DNA from: Maribacter sp. | GTDB taxonomy: Bacteria > Bacteroidota > Bacteroidia > Flavobacteriales > Flavobacteriaceae | Assembly (NCBI GenBank): GCA_018679695.1 | Contig: JAHHKH010000431.1 | Location: forward strand, 1-11,731 | DNA: 11,731 nucleotides | Reading direction: 5' to 3' | Shown: in pieces, positions 1-6,410 of the stretch | Position numbering within the stretch: position 1 is the stretch's first letter | Layout of the letters: each line of letters opens with the position of its first letter | Program-made: the position numbers and the translations under genes | Notes under the pieces: generated by a model | Seen by the model: only the letters and a program-made list of their open reading frames with translations | Told to the model about the DNA's origin: nothing | The model's database searches: none

Positions 1-1
1 C

Positions 2-712
2 CTTTATGTTCAAAAAGATACTTTAAACCTGGCCCATATCAAGACCGATATGTATTCGAAACCCCAAAAAGTGGCGGTTGTAAAAGGTAAAACAGAGGAA
101 GAAATAAATGATAATCTTGACAAGAAAGCACTTGACATTATCAATACTTTCAAGAGCTTAGAGATTAGTGAAGCACAGAACAGATTTCAGAGATCACTCA
201 ATAAAGAAAAGACCGTACAGGAGAAGTTCGGAATTAACTTGACCATCCCATCAGTGTACAAAGTCGTCAAAAATGAGGATAATTTTGTTTGGATAGAACG
301 CCAAATCCAAAGAGGAACCATGAATATCATTGCCTATGAAATGCCTTGGGATAGTTTTACGGTAGATTCTACTTTTGTTAAGGATATTGTTCGTATGCGT
401 GACTCGATTGGAAGCTTATATATTCCCGGACCCGATGTCCCCAGGAAAAGAACACATATGCGAACAGAGCCAGCATTTTCACCTTCCGTATTTCCTGCTG
501 AAGTTGCAAGTTTGAAGGCAGCCGAGGTACGCGGTTTATGGGACATCAAAAATTATCCGATGGCCGGACCGTTTTTAACCTATATCGTAAGCGATAAGGA
601 GCATAATAGAAAATTGGTAATAGAAGGCTTTACTTTCGCACCGGCCACCGAAAAACGCGATTATATGTTCGAATTGGAAGCTATAATCAAAACCTTAAGA
701 TTCAATAAGTAA
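2..712 (+). CDS. DUF4837 family protein, C-terminal 236 residues (5' truncated by window edge)
   Basis: The frame is open from base 2, reading LYVQKDTLNLAHIKTD before the first in-frame ATG at position 50. That ATG is therefore probably internal and the true start lies left of the window. The sequence resembles what I remember of DUF4837 proteins of Flavobacteriia, roughly 330-aa predicted lipoproteins. Recognisable stretches are GKTEEEI, RFQRSLNKEK, a FGINLTIPS segment, MRDSIG..YIPGPDVP, NYPMAGPFLTY and GFTFAPATEKRDYMFELEAI near the end. The lipoprotein signal expected in full-length members would be outside the window, so localisation cannot be confirmed. No enzymatic motif is visible and the function is unknown. 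The gene ends 23 bases before a strong hairpin terminator. Family assignment is from memory of conserved motifs, not a search. Confidence 0.85.
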   Translation, partial: LYVQKDTLNLAHIKTDMYSKPQKVAVVKGKTEEEINDNLDKKALDIINTFKSLEISEAQNRFQRSLNKEKTVQEKFGINLTIPSVYKVVKNEDNFVWIERQIQRGTMNIIAYEMPWDSFTVDSTFVKDIVRMRDSIGSLYIPGPDVPRKRTHMRTEPAFSPSVFPAEVASLKAAEVRGLWDIKNYPMAGPFLTYIVSDKEHNRKLVIEGFTFAPATEKRDYMFELEAIIKTLRFNK

Positions 713-730
713 TCCAGCTAAGTCTCATAA

Positions 731-775
731 AATAAAAAGCCCCGAAGTATTCTGCTTCGGGGCTTTAATTTTTAA
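731..775. terminator. Bidirectional Rho-independent terminator
   Basis: A 12-bp perfect stem (736-747 with 755-766, core AGCCCCGAAG / CTTCGGGGCT) closes a 7-base loop. It is followed by TTTAATTTTT on the plus strand and flanked by AATAAAAA on the other side, which gives a T-run on the minus strand. It lies between the end of the plus-strand DUF4837 gene and the end of the convergent minus-strand small gene at 784-960, so it can serve both. Confidence 0.9.
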
Positions 776-783
776 AATCAAGA

Positions 784-960
784 TTAATAGTTATGAAACC
801 CAAATCCCGTTGATACTCTAAATATAAATGCATACAATACTATGGCAAGCAATGCAAAACAAAACCATGAAAAGGCTTTGAAATATTTTTTGATCAAAAT
901 GTGACCTAGGTTTTTAAATGCTTCTAAATAAATTTCTTTCACTAGTAATAATTTTCTCAT
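784..960 (-). CDS. Small single-pass membrane protein, 58 aa (copy A of a tandem pair)
   Basis: ATG is at 960-958 and TAA at 786-784. The product begins MRKLLLVKEIYLEAFKNLGH and ends RVSTGFGFHNY. An amphipathic, charged N-terminal helix with a KEIYLEAF(K/R)NLGH motif precedes one hydrophobic segment at about residues 28-48 (KAFSWFCFALLAIVLYAFIF). No cleavable signal peptide is evident. The gene is supported by the second copy at 1197-1367: 41 of 56 aligned residues are identical and most differences are conservative, which means selection on the protein. From memory it resembles short flavobacterial membrane proteins labelled DUF6747, but I could not verify this. Function is unknown. There is no Shine-Dalgarno sequence, as is normal in this phylum. 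It ends just before the bidirectional terminator it shares with the DUF4837 gene. Confidence 0.82.
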   Translation of the reverse strand: MRKLLLVKEIYLEAFKNLGHILIKKYFKAFSWFCFALLAIVLYAFIFRVSTGFGFHNY

Positions 961-1146
961 TCGCCCATATTTTAATGTTATACTTATTTCAAAAGTGCGA
1001 TGGTTTCATGTAAAGGAAAAAAATAGTAGTTGAAGAACCGTTTTACTCGGTTAGCAAAACTTGGATATTGTTAGAACTCCATCATATGCATTTTTTTTGG
1101 TTGAATGGTAATCAGGGTTGTCGTTTATAATTCTATGGCAAAGAAA
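961..1146. other. Intergenic spacer between the two small membrane-protein genes
   Basis: This stretch must carry the promoter of the minus-strand gene at 784-960, because a terminator for the upstream paralogue lies immediately beyond it. I see no perfect TAnnTTTG box. The nearest is CACTTTTG on the minus strand close to position 993 (7 of 8 matches). No further open frame or strong hairpin was recognised. Confidence 0.4.
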
Positions 1147-1170
1147 AATGCGCCTGTTAACAGGCGCATT
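1141..1170 (-). terminator. Rho-independent terminator of the 56-aa gene, built on a perfect palindrome
   Basis: Bases 1147-1170 form a perfect 24-bp palindrome centred on GTTAAC (arms AATGCGCCTG and CAGGCGCATT around TTAA). Read on the minus strand the hairpin is followed by TTTTTC, a typical intrinsic terminator. It lies 27 bases past the stop codon of the gene at 1197-1367 and separates that gene from its paralogue downstream. Confidence 0.8.
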
Positions 1171-1196
1171 TAGAAGAAAGGTTGGTTTTAAATTGT

Positions 1197-1367
1197 TCAA
1201 TCGAAAGCAAATCCAGTAGAGACTCTAAAGACAAATGCATAAAGCATAATAATGAAACTGGCAAAGCAGAACCATGAAAATGCTTTAAAATAGGTTTTCA
1301 ACAATGCATGCCCCAGATTTCTGAAAGCTTCCAAATAAATTTCTTTGATTAACAGTATATTTTTCAT
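1197..1367 (-). CDS. Small single-pass membrane protein, 56 aa (copy B of a tandem pair)
   Basis: I place the start at ATG 1367-1365, giving MKNILLIKEIYLEAFRNLGH and ending RVSTGFAFD; the stop is TGA at 1199-1197. The frame continues 21 codons upstream to position 1430, but the copy at 784-960 aligns only from this internal Met, which decides the start. Architecture matches copy A: a charged amphipathic N-terminal helix, one membrane segment at about residues 28-48 rich in Phe and Trp (FKAFSWFCFA), then a short FRVSTGF tail. The 73% identity with the neighbour indicates a tandem duplication. The possible DUF6747 label is from memory only. It has its own terminator (1141-1170) and lies downstream of the terminated OmpA-family gene, so it is probably transcribed alone. 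Confidence 0.82.
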   Translation of the reverse strand: MKNILLIKEIYLEAFRNLGHALLKTYFKAFSWFCFASFIIMLYAFVFRVSTGFAFD

Positions 1368-1499
1368 GTCGTTTGGTTTAGGGTTAAATAGCGCCCCCTT
1401 TGGTATTATATACAACGGATTATCAGGCAATTAGGTGCATTTAATGAAAAATTTGTTGTAAATGATAGGCAAGGTGTTGTGAACGTTAAAAAAGCGCAC

Positions 1500-1530
1500 A
1501 AAAAACCGCGATTCAATTAAGAATCACGGC
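1500..1530 (-). terminator. Rho-independent terminator of the OmpA-family gene
   Basis: The stem 1506-1514 / 1521-1529 (CCG, one C-A mismatch, GATTC paired with GAATC) encloses a 6-base AATTAA loop. On the minus strand it is followed by TTTTTGTG. It lies about 30 bases after the stop codon of the gene that ends at 1562. Confidence 0.7.
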
Positions 1531-1561
1531 CTGTTATTTAGTTGGTTTGGGTTTTTGATTA

Positions 1562-4500
1562 TCACATATTTACGATAATAAACTCAGAGCGTCTATTGAG
1601 TAAATGATTGGCTTCAGTACATCTCACGGTTCCGTCACATTCATTGATCAATCTTTCCTCGCCATACCCAGTCGCACTTTGTATACGGCTAGCATCAATT
1701 CCTTTAGCGATAATATAATCCTTAGTCGATTTTGCACGTTTGTCAGATAAATACTTGTTATATGCCCTCTTACCCCTTGAATCGGTATGTGACTCGATTT
1801 TAATGACCATATTTGGGTATTCCCTCATGACCTGTACCAACTTATCAAGTTCTACCGAAGCGTCTTTTCTGATATAGAATTTATCAAAATCAAAATAGAT
1901 CATTTCAGTTTTTAGCTTGCGTATACCATCTTCAATGGCGACCATTTCCTTAAGTCTTCGCATTGCCACCTCGGTATTTACGACCATATTGTCCTTGGTC
2001 GAAACGGAAACTTTCTCATCAAAGTAATCCCCTTTGGTAATCCTGATGTTATATTTAGTATTGCCCTCTAGATCTTCAAATAGGAAAGAACCATCCTCAC
2101 CGACTTCCATTTCCTTTAATTTGATGTTGTTTTCATCCAAAAGGGTAACCAATGCTTTTGGCATCAATTCACCAGTTACGAGCTCCGTAACCACACCGGC
2201 AATGGCATTTAAGTTTTCCGCTACCTCTTCAACGCCCAATCGTTTAAAGGAATAAATGTCATCATCACCTTTGCCTCCTCTTCTGTTCGATGCGAAGAAG
2301 CCCTTTTGGGTTTCTTCATTTACGATATAGGAGAAGTCATCTTTATTACTATTAATAGGCTTTCCGACGTTTTTTACTTCAAGGAATCCTTGTTCCTCAT
2401 CAATAGCCGCTTCGAAAACATCAAGTCCGCCAAGACCAACGTGTCCATCGGATGAGAAATACAGTTTCTCCTTATTAACAAAAGGAAACATCTCTTTTCT
2501 TTCGGTGTTGATACCTGGTCCGAGATTTCTGGGTTCGGAAAAGCTGCCATCCTCAAGAACATCGACCACGAAAATATCGGTCTGACCAATACTTCCTGGC
2601 ATATCAGAGACAAAATATAGCATTTTACCATCAGGACTGAGAGCAGGATGACCCGTGGAATAGTTATCACTATTAAATGGAACTTCAGTTGCCTCACTCC
2701 ACTCCCCATTTTGTTTTCTTGATATGTATATCTTTAAGTGATTCACACCTTTTTTATCCCGTTTAAGCTTTTTGCTATAATTGTTTCTTGTAAAATACAT
2801 GGTTTCATTGTCTGGAGAGAACGTAACCGATGCTTCGTGATATTTAGTGTTTACTTTCCTGGAAAACTTAATGGCATCCTTTAATTCCTGTGATTCTTCA
2901 TTCAATTTGGCAACATACAAATCCAAATACGGCTGATCATTCCATTTATACCGCCTGGTATTAAAAATTGAGGTATCATTGGCAGAAGCAAAAACGACCT
3001 CACCTTCATTATGGAACATTGGAGAAAATTCCGAATATTTGGAATTAATAGCCAGGTTGAATACATCGAAATCCTGTTTTGAGTTGCGTAATTCATCCAA
3101 AACCACTTCGTTTGGAAGGACATTTTCATTCATTTTATCCTGGAGCGTTGCGTCTGGATTTTTCATTTTGCGGTTGTACAAACGCATGAGTCGTTTGGAC
3201 CGGGCGTACTTTCCAGTACCTTTTAAGGAGTGCGCATATTTAAAGATATTGTCTGCGGACATTTCCTTCCCGTATTTTTCGTATAGAAGATTATACCAAT
3301 GATAGGCTTTTTCCATATTGGTATTAAAATAGTGGGAATCCCCCGCTTTTTGTATAATCTCGTATGTATGGTTTTCCGGGCTTTGGTCTAAAATATACTC
3401 ATATAATTCTGCCGCTTCGGCATACCACATTTTACTAAAGTAAAGGTCTGCTTTTTGGAGTAATTTGTTATTTTTTTGAGGAAAGTTCAATTTTTTGATT
3501 GGACTATTTGCTACAGTAGTTTTTAAACTTGCTTCAGGAACTTTAAGATTTACTTTTATTTCCTCTTTAACAGGATTATTATCTACATGTAATATCCAAA
3601 CCTTGGTATTAAAAGAACCATTGAATTTCGATTGTATCGGAATAATGGCATCTTCCCAGTTTTTATGGTATTCCAAAAAAGTATAGTTCAGATTGTTATT
3701 GGAATTTGGGAAGTAACTGGCTTCAAATCCTTTTTTCTTTAAGGCATTCGCCATATTCTTGGCATTATTTTCATCACCATAGACTCCTGATATAGTGTAA
3801 TAACCGCTTTTTACACCTTTCAAATTGCTTAGTTTTCTTGTTGAAATATTGAGCTGCTTTGCTGTCTCCAAAAAAGATTTTTCAAATTTTTCAACGGAAT
3901 TGTCCTTTATTATTGCGTTTTCTACCTCTAGAATCCAAACTTTACCCTTATAAGTTCCATTGAACTTTGATTTAATCGGATCAATGGCATCTTCCCATTT
4001 TTGATGATATTCCAGATACGTATAATTTAGATTATTAACTGGATTTGAGAAGGTGTTCGATTCAAAGCCTTTAGTCCTTAAATCATGTGCCATTTTACTG
4101 GCGTTCTCTTTTTCTCCAAAAGCGCCGGATATTATGTAATAGCCACTCTTGATTCCATTCACGGCACTTAGTTTTCTTGTCGAAATATTATTCTCTTTTG
4201 CAGTTTTCAAGAATGAACTTCGTTCTTTTTTAAAATCCTTGGCATTTTGCAATTTGTTTCCTTGTGATTTTGTTCTGGTCTTGGTTCTTTCGGTATGTGG
4301 AATTTTATCGGCCTCCACATTAGAATCGCCTTGGGCATTCATTATCCAAACGGGATCAACGTACTTGCCATTAAATTGGGTGTTGCAGGCAATTATGGCA
4401 TTTTGCCATTGGTCGTGGTAATTCAGGTAAACATAATTCAAGCCACTTTTAGGGACGGCAATATAATTGGCTTTGAAATCTTTTTTACGCAATCTGGAAA

Positions 4501-4786
4501 CCACCTTTTTCGCATTACCGATTTCACCAAAAACCCCAGCAATAATATAATATCCGTTTCTAAGTCCTTTTAGATTTTTGAACGCTCTTTGAGGTATATT
4601 GTTTTTCTTGGCAGCTTCGACAAATGCTGATGGTGTTATCATAAGCTTGGTTTCCCCCATAGAACCGCTCAAGGGCCTATTGGCCTTCACATCAATGAGG
4701 TTGGCTTTGGCGTGCGTTCGAGCACTTAGGCTCAAGGCCAGCAGTAGAAAGCAGTATGCTAGAATTTTTTCTGCAGGTATTCTCAT
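1562..4786 (-). CDS. Multidomain OmpA-family envelope protein with three SPOR-like repeats, TPR, PD40 repeats and OmpA C-terminal domain (1074 aa)
   Basis: This is a predicted secreted or outer-membrane-associated protein anchored to peptidoglycan. Residues 1-26 look like a signal peptide (hydrophobic YCFLLLALSLSA, cleavage near THA-KA). Three SPOR-like repeats follow at about 52-153, 191-289 and 304-402, each with GYY.I.G.(F/Y)G, a NA....L..K.F helix, NLNY.(Y/F)LEYH.. W..AI and FNG....VWI. Residues about 440-540 look like TPR helices (LLQKADLYFSKMWYAEAAELYEYIL). Residues about 585-850 hold PD40 blades (ASVTFSPDNETMYFTRN, HPALSPDGKMLYFVSD, LYFSSDGHVGLGGLDVF). Residues about 860-945 look like a carboxypeptidase-regulatory domain. 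The OmpA C-domain is at about 958-1074 and keeps the peptidoglycan ligands D1002 and R1017 (SHTDSRG...LSDKRA), with a Cys pair C1050/C1056. TPR-PD40-OmpA proteins often pair with PorP/SprF and type IX secretion or gliding, but no such partner is here. The N-terminal triple repeat is the unusual part. Confidence 0.9.
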   Translation of the reverse strand: MRIPAEKILAYCFLLLALSLSARTHAKANLIDVKANRPLSGSMGETKLMITPSAFVEAAKKNNIPQRAFKNLKGLRNGYYIIAGVFGEIGNAKKVVSRLRKKDFKANYIAVPKSGLNYVYLNYHDQWQNAIIACNTQFNGKYVDPVWIMNAQGDSNVEADKIPHTERTKTRTKSQGNKLQNAKDFKKERSSFLKTAKENNISTRKLSAVNGIKSGYYIISGAFGEKENASKMAHDLRTKGFESNTFSNPVNNLNYTYLEYHQKWEDAIDPIKSKFNGTYKGKVWILEVENAIIKDNSVEKFEKSFLETAKQLNISTRKLSNLKGVKSGYYTISGVYGDENNAKNMANALKKKGFEASYFPNSNNNLNYTFLEYHKNWEDAIIPIQSKFNGSFNTKVWILHVDNNPVKEEIKVNLKVPEASLKTTVANSPIKKLNFPQKNNKLLQKADLYFSKMWYAEAAELYEYILDQSPENHTYEIIQKAGDSHYFNTNMEKAYHWYNLLYEKYGKEMSADNIFKYAHSLKGTGKYARSKRLMRLYNRKMKNPDATLQDKMNENVLPNEVVLDELRNSKQDFDVFNLAINSKYSEFSPMFHNEGEVVFASANDTSIFNTRRYKWNDQPYLDLYVAKLNEESQELKDAIKFSRKVNTKYHEASVTFSPDNETMYFTRNNYSKKLKRDKKGVNHLKIYISRKQNGEWSEATEVPFNSDNYSTGHPALSPDGKMLYFVSDMPGSIGQTDIFVVDVLEDGSFSEPRNLGPGINTERKEMFPFVNKEKLYFSSDGHVGLGGLDVFEAAIDEEQGFLEVKNVGKPINSNKDDFSYIVNEETQKGFFASNRRGGKGDDDIYSFKRLGVEEVAENLNAIAGVVTELVTGELMPKALVTLLDENNIKLKEMEVGEDGSFLFEDLEGNTKYNIRITKGDYFDEKVSVSTKDNMVVNTEVAMRRLKEMVAIEDGIRKLKTEMIYFDFDKFYIRKDASVELDKLVQVMREYPNMVIKIESHTDSRGKRAYNKYLSDKRAKSTKDYIIAKGIDASRIQSATGYGEERLINECDGTVRCTEANHLLNRRSEFIIVNM
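3581..4633 (-). repeat. Three intragenic SPOR-like repeat units coding about 100 residues each
   Basis: The repeat-coding blocks are at about 4328-4633 (unit 1), 3920-4216 (unit 2) and 3581-3877 (unit 3) on the minus strand. Units 2 and 3 are clearly closer to each other than to unit 1. Both share NIST RKLS, K SGYY.ISG, LEYH..WEDAI.PI.SKFNG and VWIL.V, and the DNA is also similar (for example TGGCATCTTCCCA near 3649 and 3990). This suggests an older unit 1 and a later duplication giving units 2 and 3. SPOR domains bind denuded glycan strands; that role here is inferred from the family. Confidence 0.75.
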
Positions 4787-4879
4787 GGTTTTATGACTAA
4801 GGTAAGAGTGGGTATTTATTTGAAAACTTTCGAGAATCGAATATGTTTATGACAATCCTTCACTAATACCATTTAACGA

Positions 4880-4887
4880 CGAAACTA
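4880..4887 (-). promoter_or_regulatory. Possible -7 element of the OmpA-family gene
   Basis: On the minus strand this reads TAGTTTCG, 7 of 8 matches to the Bacteroidota TAnnTTTG -7 consensus. It is 23 bases downstream (in the direction of transcription) of the phased repeat array at 4911-4962, which would put the array upstream of about -30. No clear TTG -33 element is present, as could be expected for an activator-dependent promoter. The implied 5' leader is about 85-90 bases. This is a weak call. Confidence 0.3.
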
Positions 4888-4910
4888 GTAGTTCCTATAT
4901 GGTATAAATA

Positions 4911-4962
4911 TTTTTTGTTGTGAAAGTGATGTTTTTTGTCGTGTATTGCTGCTTTTTGTCGA
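4911..4962. promoter_or_regulatory. Array of three phased 11-bp direct repeats (putative regulator-binding sites)
   Basis: On the plus strand the units are TTTTTTGTTGT (4911-4921), TTTTTTGTCGT (4932-4942) and CTTTTTGTCGA (4952-4962). Start-to-start spacing is 21 and 20 bases, about two helical turns, with unrelated spacers of 10 and 9 bases. An inverted partial copy (GTTTCGTCGTT on the minus strand) lies at 4874-4884. The array is 125 bases upstream of the OmpA-family start codon. Direct repeats about 21 bp apart are the known layout of LytTR-type response-regulator sites, but the actual regulator is unknown. Confidence 0.55.
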
Positions 4963-5103
4963 TAGAGGTCCTGAGCGTAGGCATTTGACATGCCTTAAAA
5001 AGAACATTTGGAGTTTTGGAAAAACAGAATGAAAATTCTATTCGGGTAGGGTATTTTAGCAAATAACCTTGAATATACCGTAGGGTATATATTAAATCAT
5101 GGA
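4963..5103. other. Rest of the tatA / OmpA-family intergenic region
   Basis: I see no gene here. Small inverted repeats are AGGCAT-TTGAC-ATGCCT (4979-4995) and ATATACC-GTAG-GGTATAT (5073-5090). Either could be an operator half-site pair, but nothing in the sequence ties them to a regulator. Confidence 0.3.
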
Positions 5104-5132
5104 AATAAAAAACACCCGATGATGGGTGTTTT
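5104..5132 (-). terminator. Rho-independent terminator of tatA
   Basis: A 9-bp perfect stem (5109-5117 with 5124-5132, AAAACACCC / GGGTGTTTT) encloses a 6-base loop. Read on the minus strand it is followed by TTATTT after the T-rich stem end. It begins 21 bases beyond the tatA stop codon and separates tatA from the OmpA-family gene. Confidence 0.8.
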
Positions 5133-5153
5133 CAAATACTTTCTTCAGGAACT

Positions 5154-5339
5154 CTATTTTTCGTTATTTTCCTCTATTTTTTCATCTTCTTTTGAAGCGT
5201 CTTTAAATTCCTTTATACCACTTCCAAGACCTCGCATAAGCTCTGGAATTTTTTTCCCACCAAATAAAAGAAGTACAACCATAACAATAATTGCAATTTG
5301 CCATGGTCCTATCGCCAAAAATATATGTAAAGCTGTCAT
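5154..5339 (-). CDS. tatA: Sec-independent protein translocase subunit TatA (61 aa)
   Basis: This is a pore-forming subunit of the twin-arginine translocase, which exports folded proteins across the inner membrane. A short N-terminus is followed by one membrane helix (about residues 4-26, IFLAIGPWQIAIIVMVVLLL), the diagnostic hinge FGGKKIPEL (26-34), an amphipathic helix with RGLGSGIKEFKDA (36-49) and a charged, mostly acidic tail. The start at ATG 5339-5337 is preferred. The frame extends upstream to a TTG at 5363, but that would add eight untypical residues and would overlap the -7 box at 5361-5368. The length fits the short TatA proteins of Bacteroidota. No tatB or tatC is nearby. The gene is transcribed away from the M23 peptidase gene and has its own promoter and terminator. 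Confidence 0.92.
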   Translation of the reverse strand: MTALHIFLAIGPWQIAIIVMVVLLLFGGKKIPELMRGLGSGIKEFKDASKEDEKIEENNEK

Positions 5340-5360
5340 AATTTGTAATTTAATGCTCAA

Positions 5361-5368
5361 CAAATGTA
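5361..5368 (-). promoter_or_regulatory. -7 box of the tatA promoter
   Basis: The minus strand reads TACATTTG, a perfect match to the Bacteroidota TAnnTTTG consensus, placed so that transcription would begin about 15 bases before the tatA ATG. A perfect 12-bp palindrome GTTAATATTAAC (5390-5401) covers the position where a -33 element would lie; no clear TTG is seen there. Confidence 0.5.
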
Positions 5369-5525
5369 CTAAAAACTTATTAGTTTGCTGTTAATATTAA
5401 CGTAAGGGATTTTTTTTAATTGCATGAACTGTAATTTAAAATATTTCGTATTTAATGGTAATGTTCGTCTTAAGGGTTTATGTTATAAAAAAGTAAAGAT
5501 CCCCTATTAAATTCAATACTAAGTT

Positions 5526-5533
5526 TATCTTTG
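5526..5533 (+). promoter_or_regulatory. -7 box of the M23 peptidase gene, directly before the start codon
   Basis: TATCTTTG is a perfect match to the Bacteroidota TAnnTTTG -7 consensus, six bases before the ATG at 5540. Transcription would begin at or within a base or two of the start codon, so the mRNA could be leaderless. A -33 TTG at normal distance is not seen. This is the only good promoter candidate for the long plus-strand gene run. Confidence 0.5.
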
Positions 5534-5539
5534 CGGGAA

Positions 5540-6409
5540 ATGGCCAAAAAAGTAAAAAAAAGGAAGGATATCAAAAGAAAGTTACTTCATAAGTATCGTT
5601 TGGTAATCCTTAATGAGAGTACTTTTGAAGAAAAAATTAGTTTTAAACTTAGCCGTTTAAACGTTTTTGTTACAGGATCACTTTGTATTATTGGATTAAT
5701 TGGCCTTACCATATTGCTCATCGCCTTTACACCGCTTCGAGAATATATACCGGGCTATTCCTCTACCAAGTTAAAGCGACAGGCTACTGAGCTCACCTAT
5801 AAGACCGATTCCCTGGTCAATACCTTAAATTATACCAATAGGTATTTAGATAATATTAGGATGGTTCTTCGAGGCGATATTGAAAACACCGAAATCAATA
5901 GGGATTCATTGTTCGAGCAGTTTAAACTAGATCCTTCAAGTGTTGATTTAAATCCCATAAGGGAAGATTCCTTACTTAGGGCTGAAGTTGCCCTGGAAGA
6001 CAAATACAATTTATTCGAAAGAGATGGTGACAAAACCAATATGGTGCTGTTTCCACCCATAAGCGGAACACTTTCCGAGAATTTCAACAGGGAGAAAAAG
6101 CACTATGCTGTTGATATAACGGCTCCAAGGGATACACCAATCAAAGCTGTAGCAAACGGAATTGTTATTTTTGCCGAATGGACTACGGAAACCGGTTATG
6201 TAATTATTATGGAACATAAAGACGGACTTTTAAGTGTTTACAAGCACAATGGATCCTTAAGCAAATCACAAGGGGATATCGTTCGTGCAGGAGAAGTCAT
6301 AGCTTCAGTGGGAAACACTGGGGAATTTACTACCGGACCCCATTTGCATTTTGAATTGTGGGACAATGGGAACCCTGTTAACCCACTTGATTTTATAGAT
6401 TTTAAATAA
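5540..6409 (+). CDS. M23 (LytM-type) peptidase, single-pass membrane protein (289 aa)
   Basis: This is a predicted zinc endopeptidase, or an activator related to such enzymes, acting on peptidoglycan crosslinks in the periplasm. A very basic N-terminus (MAKKVKKRKDIKRKLLHKYR) precedes one membrane helix at about residues 41-63, then an extended periplasmic linker with helical character, then the C-terminal M23 domain at about 170-287. All LytM active-site positions are present: H188 and D192 in HYAVD, H236 in YKHN, H268 and H270 in HLHFEL. This predicts an active enzyme and not a degenerate EnvC-like one. The frame extends upstream to a TTG at 5531, but the ATG at 5540 gives the usual N-terminus and the TTG overlaps the -7 box. 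It ends one base before the GH3-type gene, so the two are almost surely cotranscribed. Confidence 0.92.
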   Translation: MAKKVKKRKDIKRKLLHKYRLVILNESTFEEKISFKLSRLNVFVTGSLCIIGLIGLTILLIAFTPLREYIPGYSSTKLKRQATELTYKTDSLVNTLNYTNRYLDNIRMVLRGDIENTEINRDSLFEQFKLDPSSVDLNPIREDSLLRAEVALEDKYNLFERDGDKTNMVLFPPISGTLSENFNREKKHYAVDITAPRDTPIKAVANGIVIFAEWTTETGYVIIMEHKDGLLSVYKHNGSLSKSQGDIVRAGEVIASVGNTGEFTTGPHLHFELWDNGNPVNPLDFIDFK

Positions 6410-6410
6410 T

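Noticed and set aside
334..549. Minus-strand 71-codon frame inside the DUF4837-like gene
   Set aside because: It is fully antisense to a gene with strong conserved motifs and has no recognisable protein features.
1368..1430. N-terminal 21-codon extension of the 56-aa protein
   Set aside because: The paralogue at 784-960 aligns only from the internal Met and the extension has no counterpart there.
2374..2709. Minus-strand 111-codon frame inside the OmpA-family gene
   Set aside because: It is an out-of-frame reading of the PD40 region, whose repeats are clear in the main frame.
3581..4633. Repeated DNA as a CRISPR-like or mobile repeat
   Set aside because: The similarity is in frame inside one coding region and follows protein repeats, so it is domain duplication.
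4979..4995. Inverted repeat AGGCAT-TTGAC-ATGCCT as a terminator or attachment site
   Set aside because: The stem is only six bases, there is no T-run on either side, and no mobile-element gene is nearby.
5119..5394. Plus-strand 91-codon frame across tatA
   Set aside because: It is antisense to tatA and runs through the tatA terminator and promoter; the tatA frame has diagnostic motifs.
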